Of a stretch of DNA of 64,000 nucleotides, positions 46,876 through 61,574 are shown piece after piece. The stretch comes from Chrysomallon squamiferum (lineage: Eukaryota > Mollusca > Gastropoda > Neomphalida > Peltospiridae), in NCBI GenBank assembly GCA_012295275.1, contig CM022678.1, positions 17,554,278 through 17,618,277 on the forward strand. The letters run 5' to 3'. How positions within the stretch are numbered: position 1 is the stretch's first letter; the number at the start of each line of letters is the position of its first letter. The notes below the pieces were generated by a model. That model worked only from the letters and a program-made list of their open reading frames with translations. It was not told the DNA's origin and did not search any database. The position numbers were made by a program, and so were the translations under genes.

Positions 46876-48400
46876 ATGATATTCCATTTTTCTTTTCATC
46901 AACATTTTGTCTGGGTTATTAATTTTGAGGGTTGGGTTTGTGTGTGGCTGTATTTGCCATTTATTCACATCATTCTCAAAATAATTTCACAATAAAATCA
47001 CATGGAAAAACAGAATTTCTGTTGTCAGTTTGATCCAGTTTTTTCTGTTATTATCTTTCAAAGTTATTTATTATTTCTATTACTGTTTGTTTTTATATTC
47101 ATAATCATGGTTTAATACACTCATATATTATTATTAATTTTACCAACTCAGTCCCAATGAGAATGGTGTAGGGTTAAGGAACATCATCATCATCACTGAC
47201 AATCAGTTCTTGAAGGAAACACATTCTTTAAGGTTGAAGATGTTTTAAGGTTAAAGTTGAAGATGCATAAATCAGCATTAATCTTTCAAGCATCAACAGT
47301 AGTTTGTTTGCAAGACAAAAATTTCTACAAGATTTTTCTCTGAAAAACTAAAATATCTAAAAAAATAAACAACTACAACAAAACAAACACAAAAAATAAT
47401 AATAATAATACAAATAAACGAAAATCATAATCTTGTTACAATTTTTCTAGTTATTTATTAACTTATTATCTAGACTTCTTTAATGAAAAACATCCAACAG
47501 CCGATTGTTTTTTAAAAATATTTTCATTAGAATTTTTTTAGTTTATTTTTAATGAATTCTTCAAAATATATATGAATGTTATTTTTCAAATATTGTCCCA
47601 GAGAAACATCAGTGTCATTTTTCTGCATAGATATCTTCAAAACCCCAAAAAGAAATAATTTCTTTCAAAATCTAAAATTTCAGGTTGTTTTCTGGAATGT
47701 TCTTGTGTTACTGTCCTCATCGTCTTTTATCTGTGAAACAGCATCATTGTTTGTGAAAATTATCAAAATCTGCCAAACATTTAGCGAAACTTGTGTCCAG
47801 TAAAATGTAAAAATTTCGCAAGACTTCCTTCTAGATAAAATCTTTGTCAAAGCAGTACCCATTTTACTTCTTCTTTTTTTCTTAAATATATCTTGTCAAA
47901 CATCAAGTTGATGTTGTCTTGTTCTTATTTTAACCACTTTCCAGAAAACTTCTGTACGTCTGTCTCATCTCCATGGAAACCACATCATTATTTCACACAC
48001 TCCACAAAAAATGTATTTTTTCAAATATCTTCAAAGTATGCTTTTGATGAAATGCGAGTATTTTTAATACTGTAAAAACAATTCTTTCATTCAAAATAGA
48101 AGATCAAACTTTGTATGACATTCTGATACAACCTTGGAACATTATTTTTAAGTAAGTTTTCAAAACATGATGGACATGAAGTTATTCCAGATCAGTTTTT
48201 CAGTGAATCGTCAATGTCTCTTATTACGAAAGTCTTGAAACTTTAAATCTAACTTTTTAAGAAACAGCCTCTTCATTTTTACTTGTGGAACTTTATCTCT
48301 TGTTTGTCTTAAAAACACCTGGTTCATATTCCAGTCAAAATATAAAACATCAATAACAGAGATATTCACAGTGCGAGTGAACTCGCGTTCAGAATCGTCT
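46876..48400. other. Spacer downstream of the capping enzyme gene
   Basis: AT-rich; parts of 47,560-48,300 show weak similarity to the ~160-bp repeats that follow (TTCTTTCA, AAACAT and TTACC elements). No gene is seen. Confidence 0.45.
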
Positions 48401-48419
48401 CACATTAATTTAAAACATC

Positions 48420-49390
48420 ACTTCACATGACTCCTGCATTTTGTTACACAGTTCTTCATAAACACGAGAATCCCATTCCAGATCAGTCTCTTGGTAAACC
48501 GTTAGTAACATTCATACTTCAATAAAAATGATTTCTACACGAGACTTTTTAACCTTTGTGAATATTTCTCTATTTAAAATATCATTTCACGTCTTCTGGA
48601 GTTTTTCTTGTACACTTCCTAAAGAACAAGATTCCACATTCAGGACCTGTGTCTTAGCAAAACAGTAGTACCATTCAGCAAGTGAGTAATGAAGATTTGC
48701 ATGCAAGTGAATACCTTCGTGAGCAGCTATGTTTAAAATGTCATTTTTCATGTCTCTTATTTTATACAAAGAAAAATGCTTCATGTGTATTATTACCTCT
48801 ATTCCAGGCCCATCTCTTAGTAAAACATTAGTAATGTTAACAGAGCAAGAAATGAAAATGTTTATACCAGAATATTACCTTGGAGATAATTTCTCTGTTA
48901 TAAAAATCACATTTGTGCTGCTGTATTTTATACACTTCATAATAGAAGGACAAGATTTCCAAACTGGTATCATAGTAAAACATTAATAACATTCAGATTA
49001 TACCAAACAAACATTTTCTCATGAGAATTTTACCTTCGAGATCATTTTGCTGTTTAAACAGTATTTTCACATCTTTGGTGCTATATTTTATACAGTTCTT
49101 TGCAGTATAAGAATCTGATTTAAGACTCGTCTCTTAGTAAAACATTAATAACATTCATACTTAAATAATTAAAACTTTTACCTTCAAGACCATCTTCAAA
49201 ATGTCATTTTACATCTTTCATGCTTTATTTTATAAAATTCATCATAACTTAAGGACCAGATTACAGATCCATTTCTTAGAAAAATACTAATTAAAAAATG
49301 TAATTAATGAACATTTTTGTACAGGAATTTTACCTTCAACACCATTTTTGAAATATTTTTTCTAGTAAACTCTGTTATAAAGTTTTCAAA
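48420..49390. repeat. Divergent tandem repeat, unit about 160 bp
   Basis: The CTCTTAGTAAAACATTAATA element or variants recur near 48,490, 48,649, 48,815, 48,968, 49,131 and 49,273, i.e. every 142-166 bp. Each is followed at a similar distance by a TTACCTTC element and a TCATTTT.CATCTTT..TG.TTTATTTTATA.A stretch. The array lies 1-2 kb past the RNGTT stop codon. Confidence 0.75.
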
Positions 49391-50502
49391 GCAGGTAGAC
49401 CACATACCTGATCAATCTCAAACTGAAATATTACTACTTTTTTTTTTTTATTACATAGATTTTATAGTGTTGTAGTTACTTGAGAATTAACTGCAACACT
49501 ACGTGTCTTTAAGGCGTCATTTCGCACTGCCAGATTATTTTACAAGTTATCGAAATATGAGAAGCAAATTCCACATCACAATCTCTAAGATAAGTATCCA
49601 GAATAATAATACCACGAAGTAATAAATATTTTGAAAAATCCTGTGTATCCCATTCGAAAAGCTGGCTCCAAAGATTGTTATTTTTTTATATTTTGTTGAG
49701 AAACATATTTCACAAAACTTAATTAAAGCAACTCAGCCTCTTGTTCTAACACCAGCATCATTTATCATTTATCATTTAACTGTAAATTTACTTCACAAAG
49801 ACTTACAAAACATTGAAATCATGTTTTAGAAAATGTCGTCTGTGAAATTTCAGCAGCTGTAGATGTGAAAATTTCTCTGTTTCATTTTATGAGATATTCT
49901 TCATCTGCTCTTGGAATTTAAACCAAACATCTTCAGAACAAGGAAACTGCACTCCATCTTGATGTTGAGTTATGTCGCAAAGGTCTTCAAAACACGAAGA
50001 CTGTATTTCACAGATCAGAATCCAGACTTTGTTTAGCAAAATATCACCACCATTTTGGGTTTTGTTGTTGTTTAAACAGAATTCTCAAATTTGGAATATG
50101 ATAAAAAAAAAATAAAAAAAAAAGACAAAAAAGAACAAAAAAAACAAATAGTAACTTGAAAACGTTTCGTGACTCTGTTCAAACTGTTTGATTCTTTTAC
50201 TCACAAAATTCTTAAATTAGGATCATCATGAAGAAAATAAATTAAAAATATCAACACTTTTCACACACTGTTATTTCACGTCTGTATTTGAATTGGTTTT
50301 TTTCATTTTTGTTTGTTTGTTTTTTTGTTTTTTTGGTGTGTTTTTTTGTTTTATACTCACAAAATTCATAAATAAGGATGATCGTGAAAAATGTGTATTT
50401 ATATCAATACGTTTCATGAACTGTGTTTTCTTTTTCTCTCTCTCGCAGAAAGTCTTCTCGTATTAGAATGACGGATGAAAAAAAAAATAAAAACAATGAA
50501 CG
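49391..50502. other. 3' flank of the capping enzyme gene
   Basis: Probably contains the RNGTT 3'-UTR (minus strand). No second gene is seen; poly-A/T-like tracts occur at 50,100-50,150 and 50,300-50,340. Confidence 0.45.
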
Positions 50503-50666
50503 TCAGTGGCGAGGAACTTTGGAAGGGGGGGGCATGAGAGACTGGTCACCTGTCGACTGTTTGTGGTTTGAATTTGGTCGTTTGTTCGCTGGAGTCCAGC
50601 GCTCGTTTTCAATCGTGTTGAATAAAATGTCTTTTGTCACAGGGTTACTGATACTTCCACAAACAC
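50503..50666 (-). CDS. RNGTT: RNGTT exon 18 (terminal)
   Basis: [20 protein letters not shown] through PPSKVPRH and TGA at 50,505-50,503; the acceptor lies next to a GA tract that reads as its CT pyrimidine tract. Confidence 0.92.
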
Positions 50667-51767
50667 CTGGAGAGAGAGAGAGAGAAAGAGAGAGAAAGAG
50701 AGAGAGATAAAATTAATTTTTTTTTAAAATAATGATGTTAATCTATCTGTTTGTCTATCATAAATTTCTTTTTAATTCCTCTACAGAATTTTTTTTTTTT
50801 TTTTTTTTTAAATTAATAATTATGGTCTTTCAAAATTCCTGAAATTTATAATGTCTATTGTTTATAAAGCATTACTAATAATATTAAAGTTTTTTCTCAA
50901 TTTTAAGATTATTATTATTAAATCTTAATTTTATCCTATTTTGAGCATAATACAACACACACACACACACACAAACACACACTCTCACTCTCACTCTCAT
51001 ATATATAAATATATATTTTCAGACCAATGAATATATTTACCCATGGCAGTATCGTAACTGTTAGGAAAAGATTTGTCAGTTCTTTGTCTCATGAACTTCC
51101 ATTCTTTGCCGTCAAAGCTGCACTCAATGATCTTGTTATCCAGCTGCTTCAGTTCTTTGTTTGCCTTGAGAAAAATCATTTATTTTTATATGCAGTACTA
51201 AAAGACACAGGCACTCACACACACACACACACACAGATGTCCAAACACACGTACACACCATGGATGTAACAAGACTCTTTTTTCAAACGAGGCAATAACA
51301 CTTAATAGCTGAACGGAGAAAAAGATTTGGGGGACAAAAAGATTTGGGTGGGGGATCTGGGGGAGCTAAATAACAATATACACTGCATCAGGGCACAAAC
51401 TGGGCTAAGACTGAAACATGTGAAAATGAAGCTATATGCTTTGAAGTCAGTTATGTCATTAATCGCAACGATGTCGGTAGACTCTGAAAGGTAACCATAG
51501 ACATAAACTAATTCATTCAGTGGATGTCATTTCTACTGGAATAGAGATTTATATTTTATAATTTATATTTTTAAAATAAAAATCTTTCTGTATATATATA
51601 TATAATAAAAAAAATTATTTAAAAATAAAAAAAAATAAAAGTTCATCACTTTCAGTATGAGGTGTTTGCTTCATTTGCCTCATTGTAGTTACTGCCATGC
51701 ACACACGTACAGAAACAATTACACTCTGATAGATGCACGTACAAAAACTTACATTCAAACATACAAA

Positions 51768-51820
<53 letters not shown>

Positions 51821-52178
51821 TGCACTCATGCCAACAAACATGAACCAATCAAACAATCACTTTAAATATATAACAAAAGTATTTTCCTTTTTGTATAATT
51901 TAACAAGAAATATAAAATGCCCACTAGGAAGCATAAAAATAAAAATTTTTAAATCTGTAGGCTGAAATAAATATTCAGGTATTTTTAACAAACATGAAAC
52001 TTCTGATTTACCTTCATCTGTGCAAATGGAACATCCATTTGACCTACATACAGATACCCTTTCGTTTCAGGTAACATTCTGAAAATAATAAATAAAACAG
52101 ATAAATAATGATGATTGTAGTAATAGTAGAAGTAGTAATAATGACTGATGATAATTAATAATAGTAGCAGTAATAATA

Positions 52179-52218
<40 letters not shown>

Positions 52219-52271
52219 GGTAACAATGATAATGAGACAAAACAATAAGCTTGAAGAAAACTGATGATAAA

Positions 52272-52303
<32 letters not shown>

Positions 52304-52907
52304 TGATAATGATTGATAATAATGATGACAATGGTAATAATAATAATAATAATAAATTGATAAATATAATAATAATGATAAATAAATAAATTATATAAAT
52401 AAATTAATTAATTAATCAATTAAATAAATTAAATAATTAAGTAATTAAATAAATAAATAAATACACACAAGCATTTTACCTTCAAAACAAAATAATTTTT
52501 AAAAATATTTTATCATTAAAAATGAAAGAACTGTTTTCTAATTCATTTACCATTAGTATTATTCTTCTGTGAGCAGAGATTAACGTTCATTTTAAAATAC
52601 ATCACTGTGCAGTATTTCACATTTTTCACAACTGCAGAGATTTTTTTTTAGAATCTTTTTTGTTACTGTGTTTTACCCTTTTTACTTTTTATTTATTTAT
52701 TCTTCTTAAATACTGCAGTGTTTACCTGGTCAAGTTATAAGACAAAATAGTAGTTTACCCTGGTTTCTGCTCTTTCACAATCTTCAGTCTAAAGTCGACA
52801 GAATTCATGTTTACTGGTTTCCACTTTAACATGTATTTACAACGACCTGGCATATATGGCTACAAAATATATATATATATATATATATATACAGTAATTA
52901 ATATATG

Positions 52908-52953
<46 letters not shown>

Positions 52954-53261
52954 TACAAACCAAAAATAAAAATAAATATGAACAATAAATATGAAAAAAA
53001 TGAAAATAAAAAATATAAACAAAAGAAAATAAAAATAAAAATAGTCAATAAAAATCATCAAAGATGGATTTGTTTATCATGATAATAAGAGCGAGAAAAC
53101 CTAGAGTAAGTGTATCAGTATATTTATTTTCATTCAGCAAAAAGCATATTTTATATGCACCTCGACATAAACAGCAACAAACAAACAGTGGCTTTTATTA
53201 AACAAAGCAGAAAAAAAACATCTCATTGTCTTTAATATACCAGGTATATAGGTAAGTCTTG

Positions 53262-53342
<81 letters not shown>

Positions 53343-54395
53343 TAAACTGAACTGTTCATAAAACAAAACAGCAAATAAGCAAGCACTGACAGAAAGTGTG
53401 ATTAAAACTGAGAAATGAAAGTAAAGTGAACTTACATCAGGAACTGGTTGGAAGATCAGACCATCCACTTCATGGCTGACTTCTTTAGCAAAATTTCCAT
53501 CCAGTAGCTGAAACAAATAAAAAAAAAGTAAATCTTCATCTCATTCACAATTTTTCATCTTGCTGAGATATGTTTCTGTTTCCATGACAATTTAACTTTC
53601 TGGATACATAAATTATAGTAAACCCACTTAAAAACAACTCATTTTAGACAAACCCACTTAAAAAAAACTCATTTCAGACAAACACACTTAAAAAAAACTC
53701 ATTTCAGACAAACACACTTAAAAAAAACTCATTTCAGACAAACACACTTTAAAAAAAATCACTTTAAAAAAACAAAAAAAAAAAAAAATTACTTTTCACA
53801 AACTATTTTTTTTTAAAAATCATATAGACAAACCCACTTTTAAAACAATCACTTTGTTAGACAACCCACTTTTTAAAAAAACTGACTTCAGACCAACCCA
53901 ACTTGAAGAAAACTGACTTCAGACAAACCCAACTTGAAGAAAACTGACTTCAGACCAACTCAGCTTGAAGAAAACTGACTTGTGACAAACCCAGCTTGAA
54001 GAGCTCTGACTTGAGACAAAACACCTCACCTTTCTCTGACTTGAGACAAAACTCCAAAATGGTCCCAAAAAAAAAAAAAAACGCCAAGACGCTGAACGGC
54101 TCCTTTGTCCTGTCGAGAAGTCCGTGCTGCATCTTCGAGTATCTCGGTCCAATCACCTCCTTCTCTATACACAGCAACCTGCGTTCAAAGTCTGTCTTAC
54201 CCACCTCCTGTCCCTGGAAACACAAACCATTTCACATATACATATACATATATATATATACAGACAGATAGATAGATATAGATATATATAAAAAGAAGCA
54301 CGTAGAGACTGATACCTACAGAAAGCCAAGTGTACTGACATATATACAAACATGTAACATTAGAATTCAAAGATGTACAGACATACATCCACAAT

Positions 54396-54432
<37 letters not shown>

Positions 54433-57400
54433 TTCACAGAAAATGCACACAACACATACAAAAAAACACAATACATACAAAAAATACACTTTTCACAATA
54501 CAATAATAACCAATATGTTATCTCCATACAAAAAAAAAAAAAAAAAAAAAAAATTACACCAAAAATATTTATTACATGTGTGTCCCATCACAGTGAACAT
54601 GGTATTAAGTCACGTTTTGGCTGATTGGAAATATGAAAATTTTCACATTCCATCAAGCTTCATTTTGATACCCCAGTCTATCATCATTAGTTCTAGGCAT
54701 TTGGCCATGTTTGTCCAGACAAACTGGACATTTTCTTGTACCCAGCAAATGTCAGTTTTCATAGAAGTTCTCTGAAGCACAGCTTAGTATCAATATCCAT
54801 CAATTTCCATCAATTTCTTCAATGATAAGATACGGTTTAACAAAATATCAAAATCAAATATTTGTGTTACTTCCCTATTGTAGGCTAAACCTCAGTACTT
54901 GGATGTGTGACTTATGACTTGGTTTGGTGTGATGGGTCACATATGTGTATTACATTCAGAACAAGCAGAGAAATTCCTCTGTTGTTAACATCAAAGAACA
55001 TACAGGACCAACATCAAAGAACATACAGGACCAACCTCAAATTTAATTATATCATACACAAGATATCGAGGAACATTTTTATCTTCAACCTTGTCCATAA
55101 TCATTTCCTAAAAGAGAAAATTAAAGCTACAGTTAAGTATATCTGAAATTATTGTATAGCAGAAAGCTGTTGTTTGTATTATCAGCCATTATTTTTCTAT
55201 TTCTTAGTAACCGATTCAAAGGTAAACAATAACATTAATGCAAAATGAAAAAAAAAAATAATACAAAGTAGATTAAAGGCTACAGTATTTTTGAAATCTG
55301 TAGAAATCTGTCATTTTTGTAAATAAAATTTTGTAAACCAAATTACAGTGTAATGAAAAATAATTAAAATATTAAATAATTTATTTGTAATTAAAAATTT
55401 TTTAAAAATCAATTATAATATTTTATAAATATAAATTTTACAATTAAAACTAAAATATATAAAATTAAGATTAAAAAAAAAGTGGCATTAATAATAAAAT
55501 TAATATCAAAAATAATAAAAAAAATAATTAATTATTAAAATAATAATAATCAAAAATATTATTAATAATCTAAAAATTAAAATAATCCAAAAAAAAATTT
55601 TTTTTAAAAACCTGGAAATTAAAATAATCAAAAATAAATATATATTTTTAAAAACCTGAAAATTAAAATAATCCAAAATATTCTTGATGATTTGAAAATT
55701 AAAATAATCAAAAATAATAAATATGAAAATCAAGTGAAATAAAAATATCACCTGTATAACTTTACTGTAATAAAGAATTATTTGTTTAAAAATTCGGTCG
55801 TCAATAATTTACCCCATCGAGCAATGTCAATCTGAGATGTGAACTCAAGTCTTTGCGTTTTGGAAACTGAAGGTGTGGAACGTGAAAAACGGTGTTGTCG
55901 CGGTCGATCATGTACACCTCATCCATGCCGTCTATCAACATCATGTACCTGAAACGAGAACAAACAAATAATCATGCACTGAAGTTTCACTGATCTGCTA
56001 GAATCCACTTATATGTTCCTTAAGAACAGAACGATTTTCAGAATCAGAAAGCAAGAAAGAGATGTGTGTATGTGTGTTTGAGAGAGAGAAAGAGACAGAG
56101 AGAGAGACAGAGAGACAGAGAGAGAGACACAGAGAGAGAGAGAGAGAGGTATTGAGGGAATAGGAAGAGAGAGGCAGGCAGACAGAAAGTGAACAGATGT
56201 CTCTGTGTGTGTGTGTGTGTGTGTGTGAAGAACGACTGATGGAGAAAAACAGACAAATATATTATATATATTAATTATCAATGGTAAACAAAGAAATATT
56301 TTAATCCAAATTATTATTATTTTATTTTATTTATTTTTTGTAAATTAAATAAACTAAAAAAATAAACTAAAAATAATATTCTTGAAAGACTGAAAAGGAA
56401 TAAAATAATTAGCAAATAAAAAAAGAACAGTAAAATTCACTATATTGCTTAAATTTGCTTTTGTTCCTTTTAAAACGCACAGATTTGACAGAAACATAAT
56501 TTTGATCAGTTAATTTTTAAAGACCATCGTAATTCTCGTTTTCTCTATGATAAAAATTGAAAATGGCTGATATAAGTAATATCTACATATCAGTATAACT
56601 AGTTTAAATACATTCTCTGTATATGCAAGTAATCATTTAATAAGAGTGTATTTTTGGATCACGTGTTAATTTTCAGTAAAGATGTCAACACTGAGTGCTT
56701 TGAAACCATGCATCAGAAATATTTTCATTTCAATAAATGAATCTTAGGAATTAACAAATGAAGGACTGAAAGAACAAATTAATGAATGAATGAATAAAGG
56801 ATTGAGTGAATGAATAAGGGATTGAGTGAATGAAAGATTGAATGTATGAATGAAGGAAGGAATGAAGGAATGAAAAATTGAATGACACAAGAATATGAAG
56901 GAAACCCTAAATGAATAAATGAAGGAATTTTTAAAACTAGGATTATTTAACAAAAAACAGAAATGACACAAGAATATATTACTATGAGGCAAACCCTAAA
57001 TGGAATTACTATACATATTTTAATTTTTAACAAAATATTTTACCAAATCTGCTGTATGGGCGAAACAAATAAATGGAATTATGATACATATTTCACTTTT
57101 CAATAAAAACTGTTACACGCATGGTTTACCAACCGTACACCGTCAGCCTTCCAGCTCACTTTGTACGGCTTCTTACGAATGTAATCTAGATTGGAGATAT
57201 CCATGGAAACAGGCTGGGCTCCCGGGAATCCGGAACTGGAAAAAAAAAAAAAAAAAAAAAAACATTAAAAAAAAATGATTTTTTTTTCTTCTTTTTTCTT
57301 TAGCATGTATTAATTAGGTGAAGAATAAATAAAACGTATATCATTTTTTACTTACTTATTTATTTATTTATTTTATTTGTTTGTGTTTTGTTTGTTTCAT

Positions 57401-57781
57401 TATTTATTTATTATTTTTCGTTGTTTTATTAAGATATTTCTGGTCCACAATTTCAAAACATGTAGTGATAGTATCTTTAATGTAAATTATTAATATCAGA
57501 TCGTCTAAAAGAAAATCAGAAACAAATGGGATAGTAAGTTAGAATGTACATCAATATAAATAAATAAATAAATAAATCAATCAAATAAATTTGACTCAGT
57601 CTTTTAATGATATTTACCCTTTCCAGTCACACATGTTTTGGCACATTTTCTGGATTTGACTAAGTCGCGGTTGAATGGTCAACTGGAAAACATTGGACAC
57701 GCCCTCCATAAACTTGGCATTCTGAAAACACAAGGCTTTAAAATAACAAAACAACACAGATTAAACTTAACTGAGTATTTT

Positions 57782-57863
<82 letters not shown>

Positions 57864-58053
57864 CATGTTTTATCTTATACAAATAATTTATTTCAACAGC
57901 TTTCACATAGACAATTTTTAGACAGATATAATAACTACACCAGAGAGAAAACCTGCCAGTTTGATGTTAAAGGAATTACAAAGCTTAGCTGTATGAAACA
58001 TTTTCCTTGAGCCTTCCCATAGAAATAATAGCTACTGATAAAACCAGTAACAC

Positions 58054-58086
<33 letters not shown>

Positions 58087-58095
58087 AAAAATAAC

Positions 58096-58147
<52 letters not shown>

Positions 58148-58492
58148 GCAATAAAAATAATAATGATGATAATGATGGTGACAATAATATTAACATTAAC
58201 ATTAACAATAATAATAAGAAAATGAAAAAAATAATGATGAAAAGAACAATACTTTATTATACTTGAGGTTATTTAGACCATAATTGTCAGACAAATGCAA
58301 AAACACCTTCAACTTCTAAATAAATTTTAAAAGAATTAAACAAAAAAGTATTTTACCTTTTTGGATATTTCTGATCTTCTTTTCTTTTGGGGTCCACCAT
58401 TGTTTGCTTCATCAGCCATAACATTGCCATCATCATCAACACTGTCATCATATTCTGTGAGTGACAAGCATTAAGAGTTATAAATTTCCAAT

Positions 58493-58563
<71 letters not shown>

Positions 58564-59853
58564 AAAAAAAAGAGAGACACAGACATAGAAACAGAAAGAA
58601 AAAGAGACATCTATTTATAGAGAGAGAGAGAGAGACAGAGACAGAGAGAAATGGAGACATACATAGAAAAAGAAAGAAAAAAGGGGAGATAATACAAAGG
58701 GGAGATGATTCAGTGAGAGAGAGAGAAAAATGGAGATATATATAGAAAAAGAAAGAAAAAAGGGGAGATAATACAATGGGGGAGATGATTTCAGTGAGAG
58801 AGAGAGAGAAAAAAAAAGAATGAGACAGAGATAGTTCCATTAAGAATTACGCAATCACTCAAACAAACAAACAACAGACAGAAATTAATATTTTATATTC
58901 ATAAACGTATATGCATTAAGCACAGTTCAATAATTTGAAATCACATTACCTATGCACCAGGCTGGAAGGGGTGGGGCTGTGGGCGTGTCTTCTTTGTCTC
59001 CATACCGTGAAAACATAGCTCATTCAAGTAATCTTGTTTGTAAATACCAGGTGGTCTGCACTGAAAGAAACCAACAACAAAAAATTATTATTAAACCAGA
59101 TGGTAAACATAAGTCTAAAATAACCCTACTGGTATAAATAATTATATAGTACAAGTACTGTTATTATCATAGAAATAAAATGAGAACAGACACACACACA
59201 CACACATACATACAGAGACTGATGTGTAAGCAGTATTAGATTTATTTTCTCAAACTATAATTAAAAAATAATATATATATATTTTTATCATGGATGTATG
59301 CATGCATATCATAATGTATATGTGCTTATTATAAACAAGTATTTGTCTGTGCATTTTTATTTCAACTCATTAGCTTTATACAATTTTTGTTTAAAGTTAC
59401 AAAAAATAATAAAAATTAAAAATTAAAATTTTTAAAATTGTTAAATAAAAATTACCTGAGCAAATGCTCTAACTGCAGCTTCAAGACTGAAAAGAGAAAA
59501 AGAATAAATAAAAAAAAAAAGTTGACATATTTAGTAACAGAAATTTTGTTAACCAGACATTTAGAAATATGTAAAAAAAAAAAAAAAAAATATAAATTGA
59601 CATTAAATGTTGAATTAGTTGACATTTATAACAACATTTTATTTGTAATAATGTTACCATCAGTTTGTTTATTTTGATTTTTCTCCTAGTGATTTGTTAC
59701 AATATTATATACACTGTAACAGAGTTACCCAACAATCTGTAACAGGTATCAATAACAATAATAACAGAAATAAAAATATAAATAAAATAATAACAGAAAT
59801 AAAATTATAATAACAATAACAGAAATAAAAATATCAATAGAATAATAACAGAA

Positions 59854-59897
<44 letters not shown>

Positions 59898-61443
59898 GTA
59901 ATAGAAACTCAAAGAAAGTGTGAATGGTTTTCGTGTTACAGAGAAAGGCAAAGATTAATGATGAAATATAATTTGTGCAATAGAAAATGAAGCAATGTTA
60001 GGATTTCAGTTCACAATAATAAGTCAATTTTCTTTCAAATTTTATTAAATCAAATTTTAGTTTTTACGCAAAATACATCTGTGCACAAGAAAAAAATCAA
60101 GCAACATTAGTCATTTAATTTACTTTGAAAAGTTTACATTATTTTTGAAATTTTAATAATTTACACATTACGTTTTTGATGTCTAAAAACAGTTAATACA
60201 GTATTGCAGTACATATTTCCTGTAGACAGTACAGGTGAGAAAAACAAGGTAAAGATTACAGGTGACTAACCTCCATGACTGTCTTTCCACCAGGTAAGCA
60301 ACGAGAAGAAACCCGGTCCTGTTAAACCCATGTGTGCAGTGAACTCCTTTAAAAAAAAAAAACTGTTTTTGTTTTCCTCTTTTTTTTTTCATTTTAATTT
60401 AGTATAAAAAAATAATAATAAATGTAACCAAATAGAAAGACAAAACAGAAACTAAAAACTTGTATGTTCCAGTTTTGTCGTATAGTGTTTTAAATACCTT
60501 TAAATATGGTGTAAAATACTGAAATGTTGACATTAATTAATATTGTACTTCGAAACAGCATAAATTATCTAATGAGTTACACAAAAAATTCATACACACA
60601 GACACACACTCACACAAACTTGAAGACATTTCAAGTACTTTTTCTTTTTGTCATTATTCTTAAAAAGTTTTAAAATAATTTTAAAGTGTATTGATAGAGA
60701 AACAATAAAACTTTCATCACGTACCTATCACTTCAAGTGGTTTTTGCTGCAGAAAATGAGAACACAAATTAAGAAAAGTTTCCGTCTGTTCTTCATTTGG
60801 TGTCTCCGATCTCCTGTGAAATACAAACTCATTTTAGACAGTATTTTATATTTAGTCTGTCCATACACACACCTCATACATTTTACACTTACGCACACAC
60901 ATACATACTTACACAAAAACATGTTCACTGAAATACTTACTGAAGACACATGTATAATAACGGCAATTAAAGATGTATTATATATTTAATATAAATATAG
61001 TTTGCTATTAGTACTGTTATCTAACTAAACAATCTGTCTAGAATGTGAAAAAAGCCTCATGGGGAAAACTGAGAAAGATTTGTCAAACGGAATATTTAAC
61101 AACAAGATGGTTATAACAAAACTTATTTACACTTAGGCAGTGCACAGATTCATGCAAGTGCATGCACACATTCATACACACACTGAGAAACATGCATGCA
61201 CACGTACACATGATTATATATAATCTAATAAAGCAGGTATGCTAAAATGTGAGAAAACAGAAATAGAAAAGATTTGAAAAATGTACTATTTAACACGATG
61301 ATTATAAATAAAATGGACTCACCCTTTACACTGAAGCTTGACGTATTTACATTCGTGTTTCTCCACCTCACTACTGTCGTAAAACCTAGTTGTGTTTGTC
61401 AAGTCTATCAACAGTCCCATTCTGGTCTACAGAAAACAATAAC

Positions 61444-61501
<58 letters not shown>

Positions 61502-61523
61502 TGAAAATGAAATTGTAAAGGAA

Positions 61524-61574
<51 letters not shown>

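Noticed and set aside
53950-54087. Read-through [13 protein letters not shown] as the RNGTT continuation
   Set aside because: It encodes a T-run and the 28-33-bp array, not the conserved RNKPFFDI segment.
55506-55751. Hydrophobic Phe/Ile-rich minus-strand ORF
   Set aside because: AAT/AAAATTAAAATAATC repeats in the RNGTT intron between exons 11 and 12.
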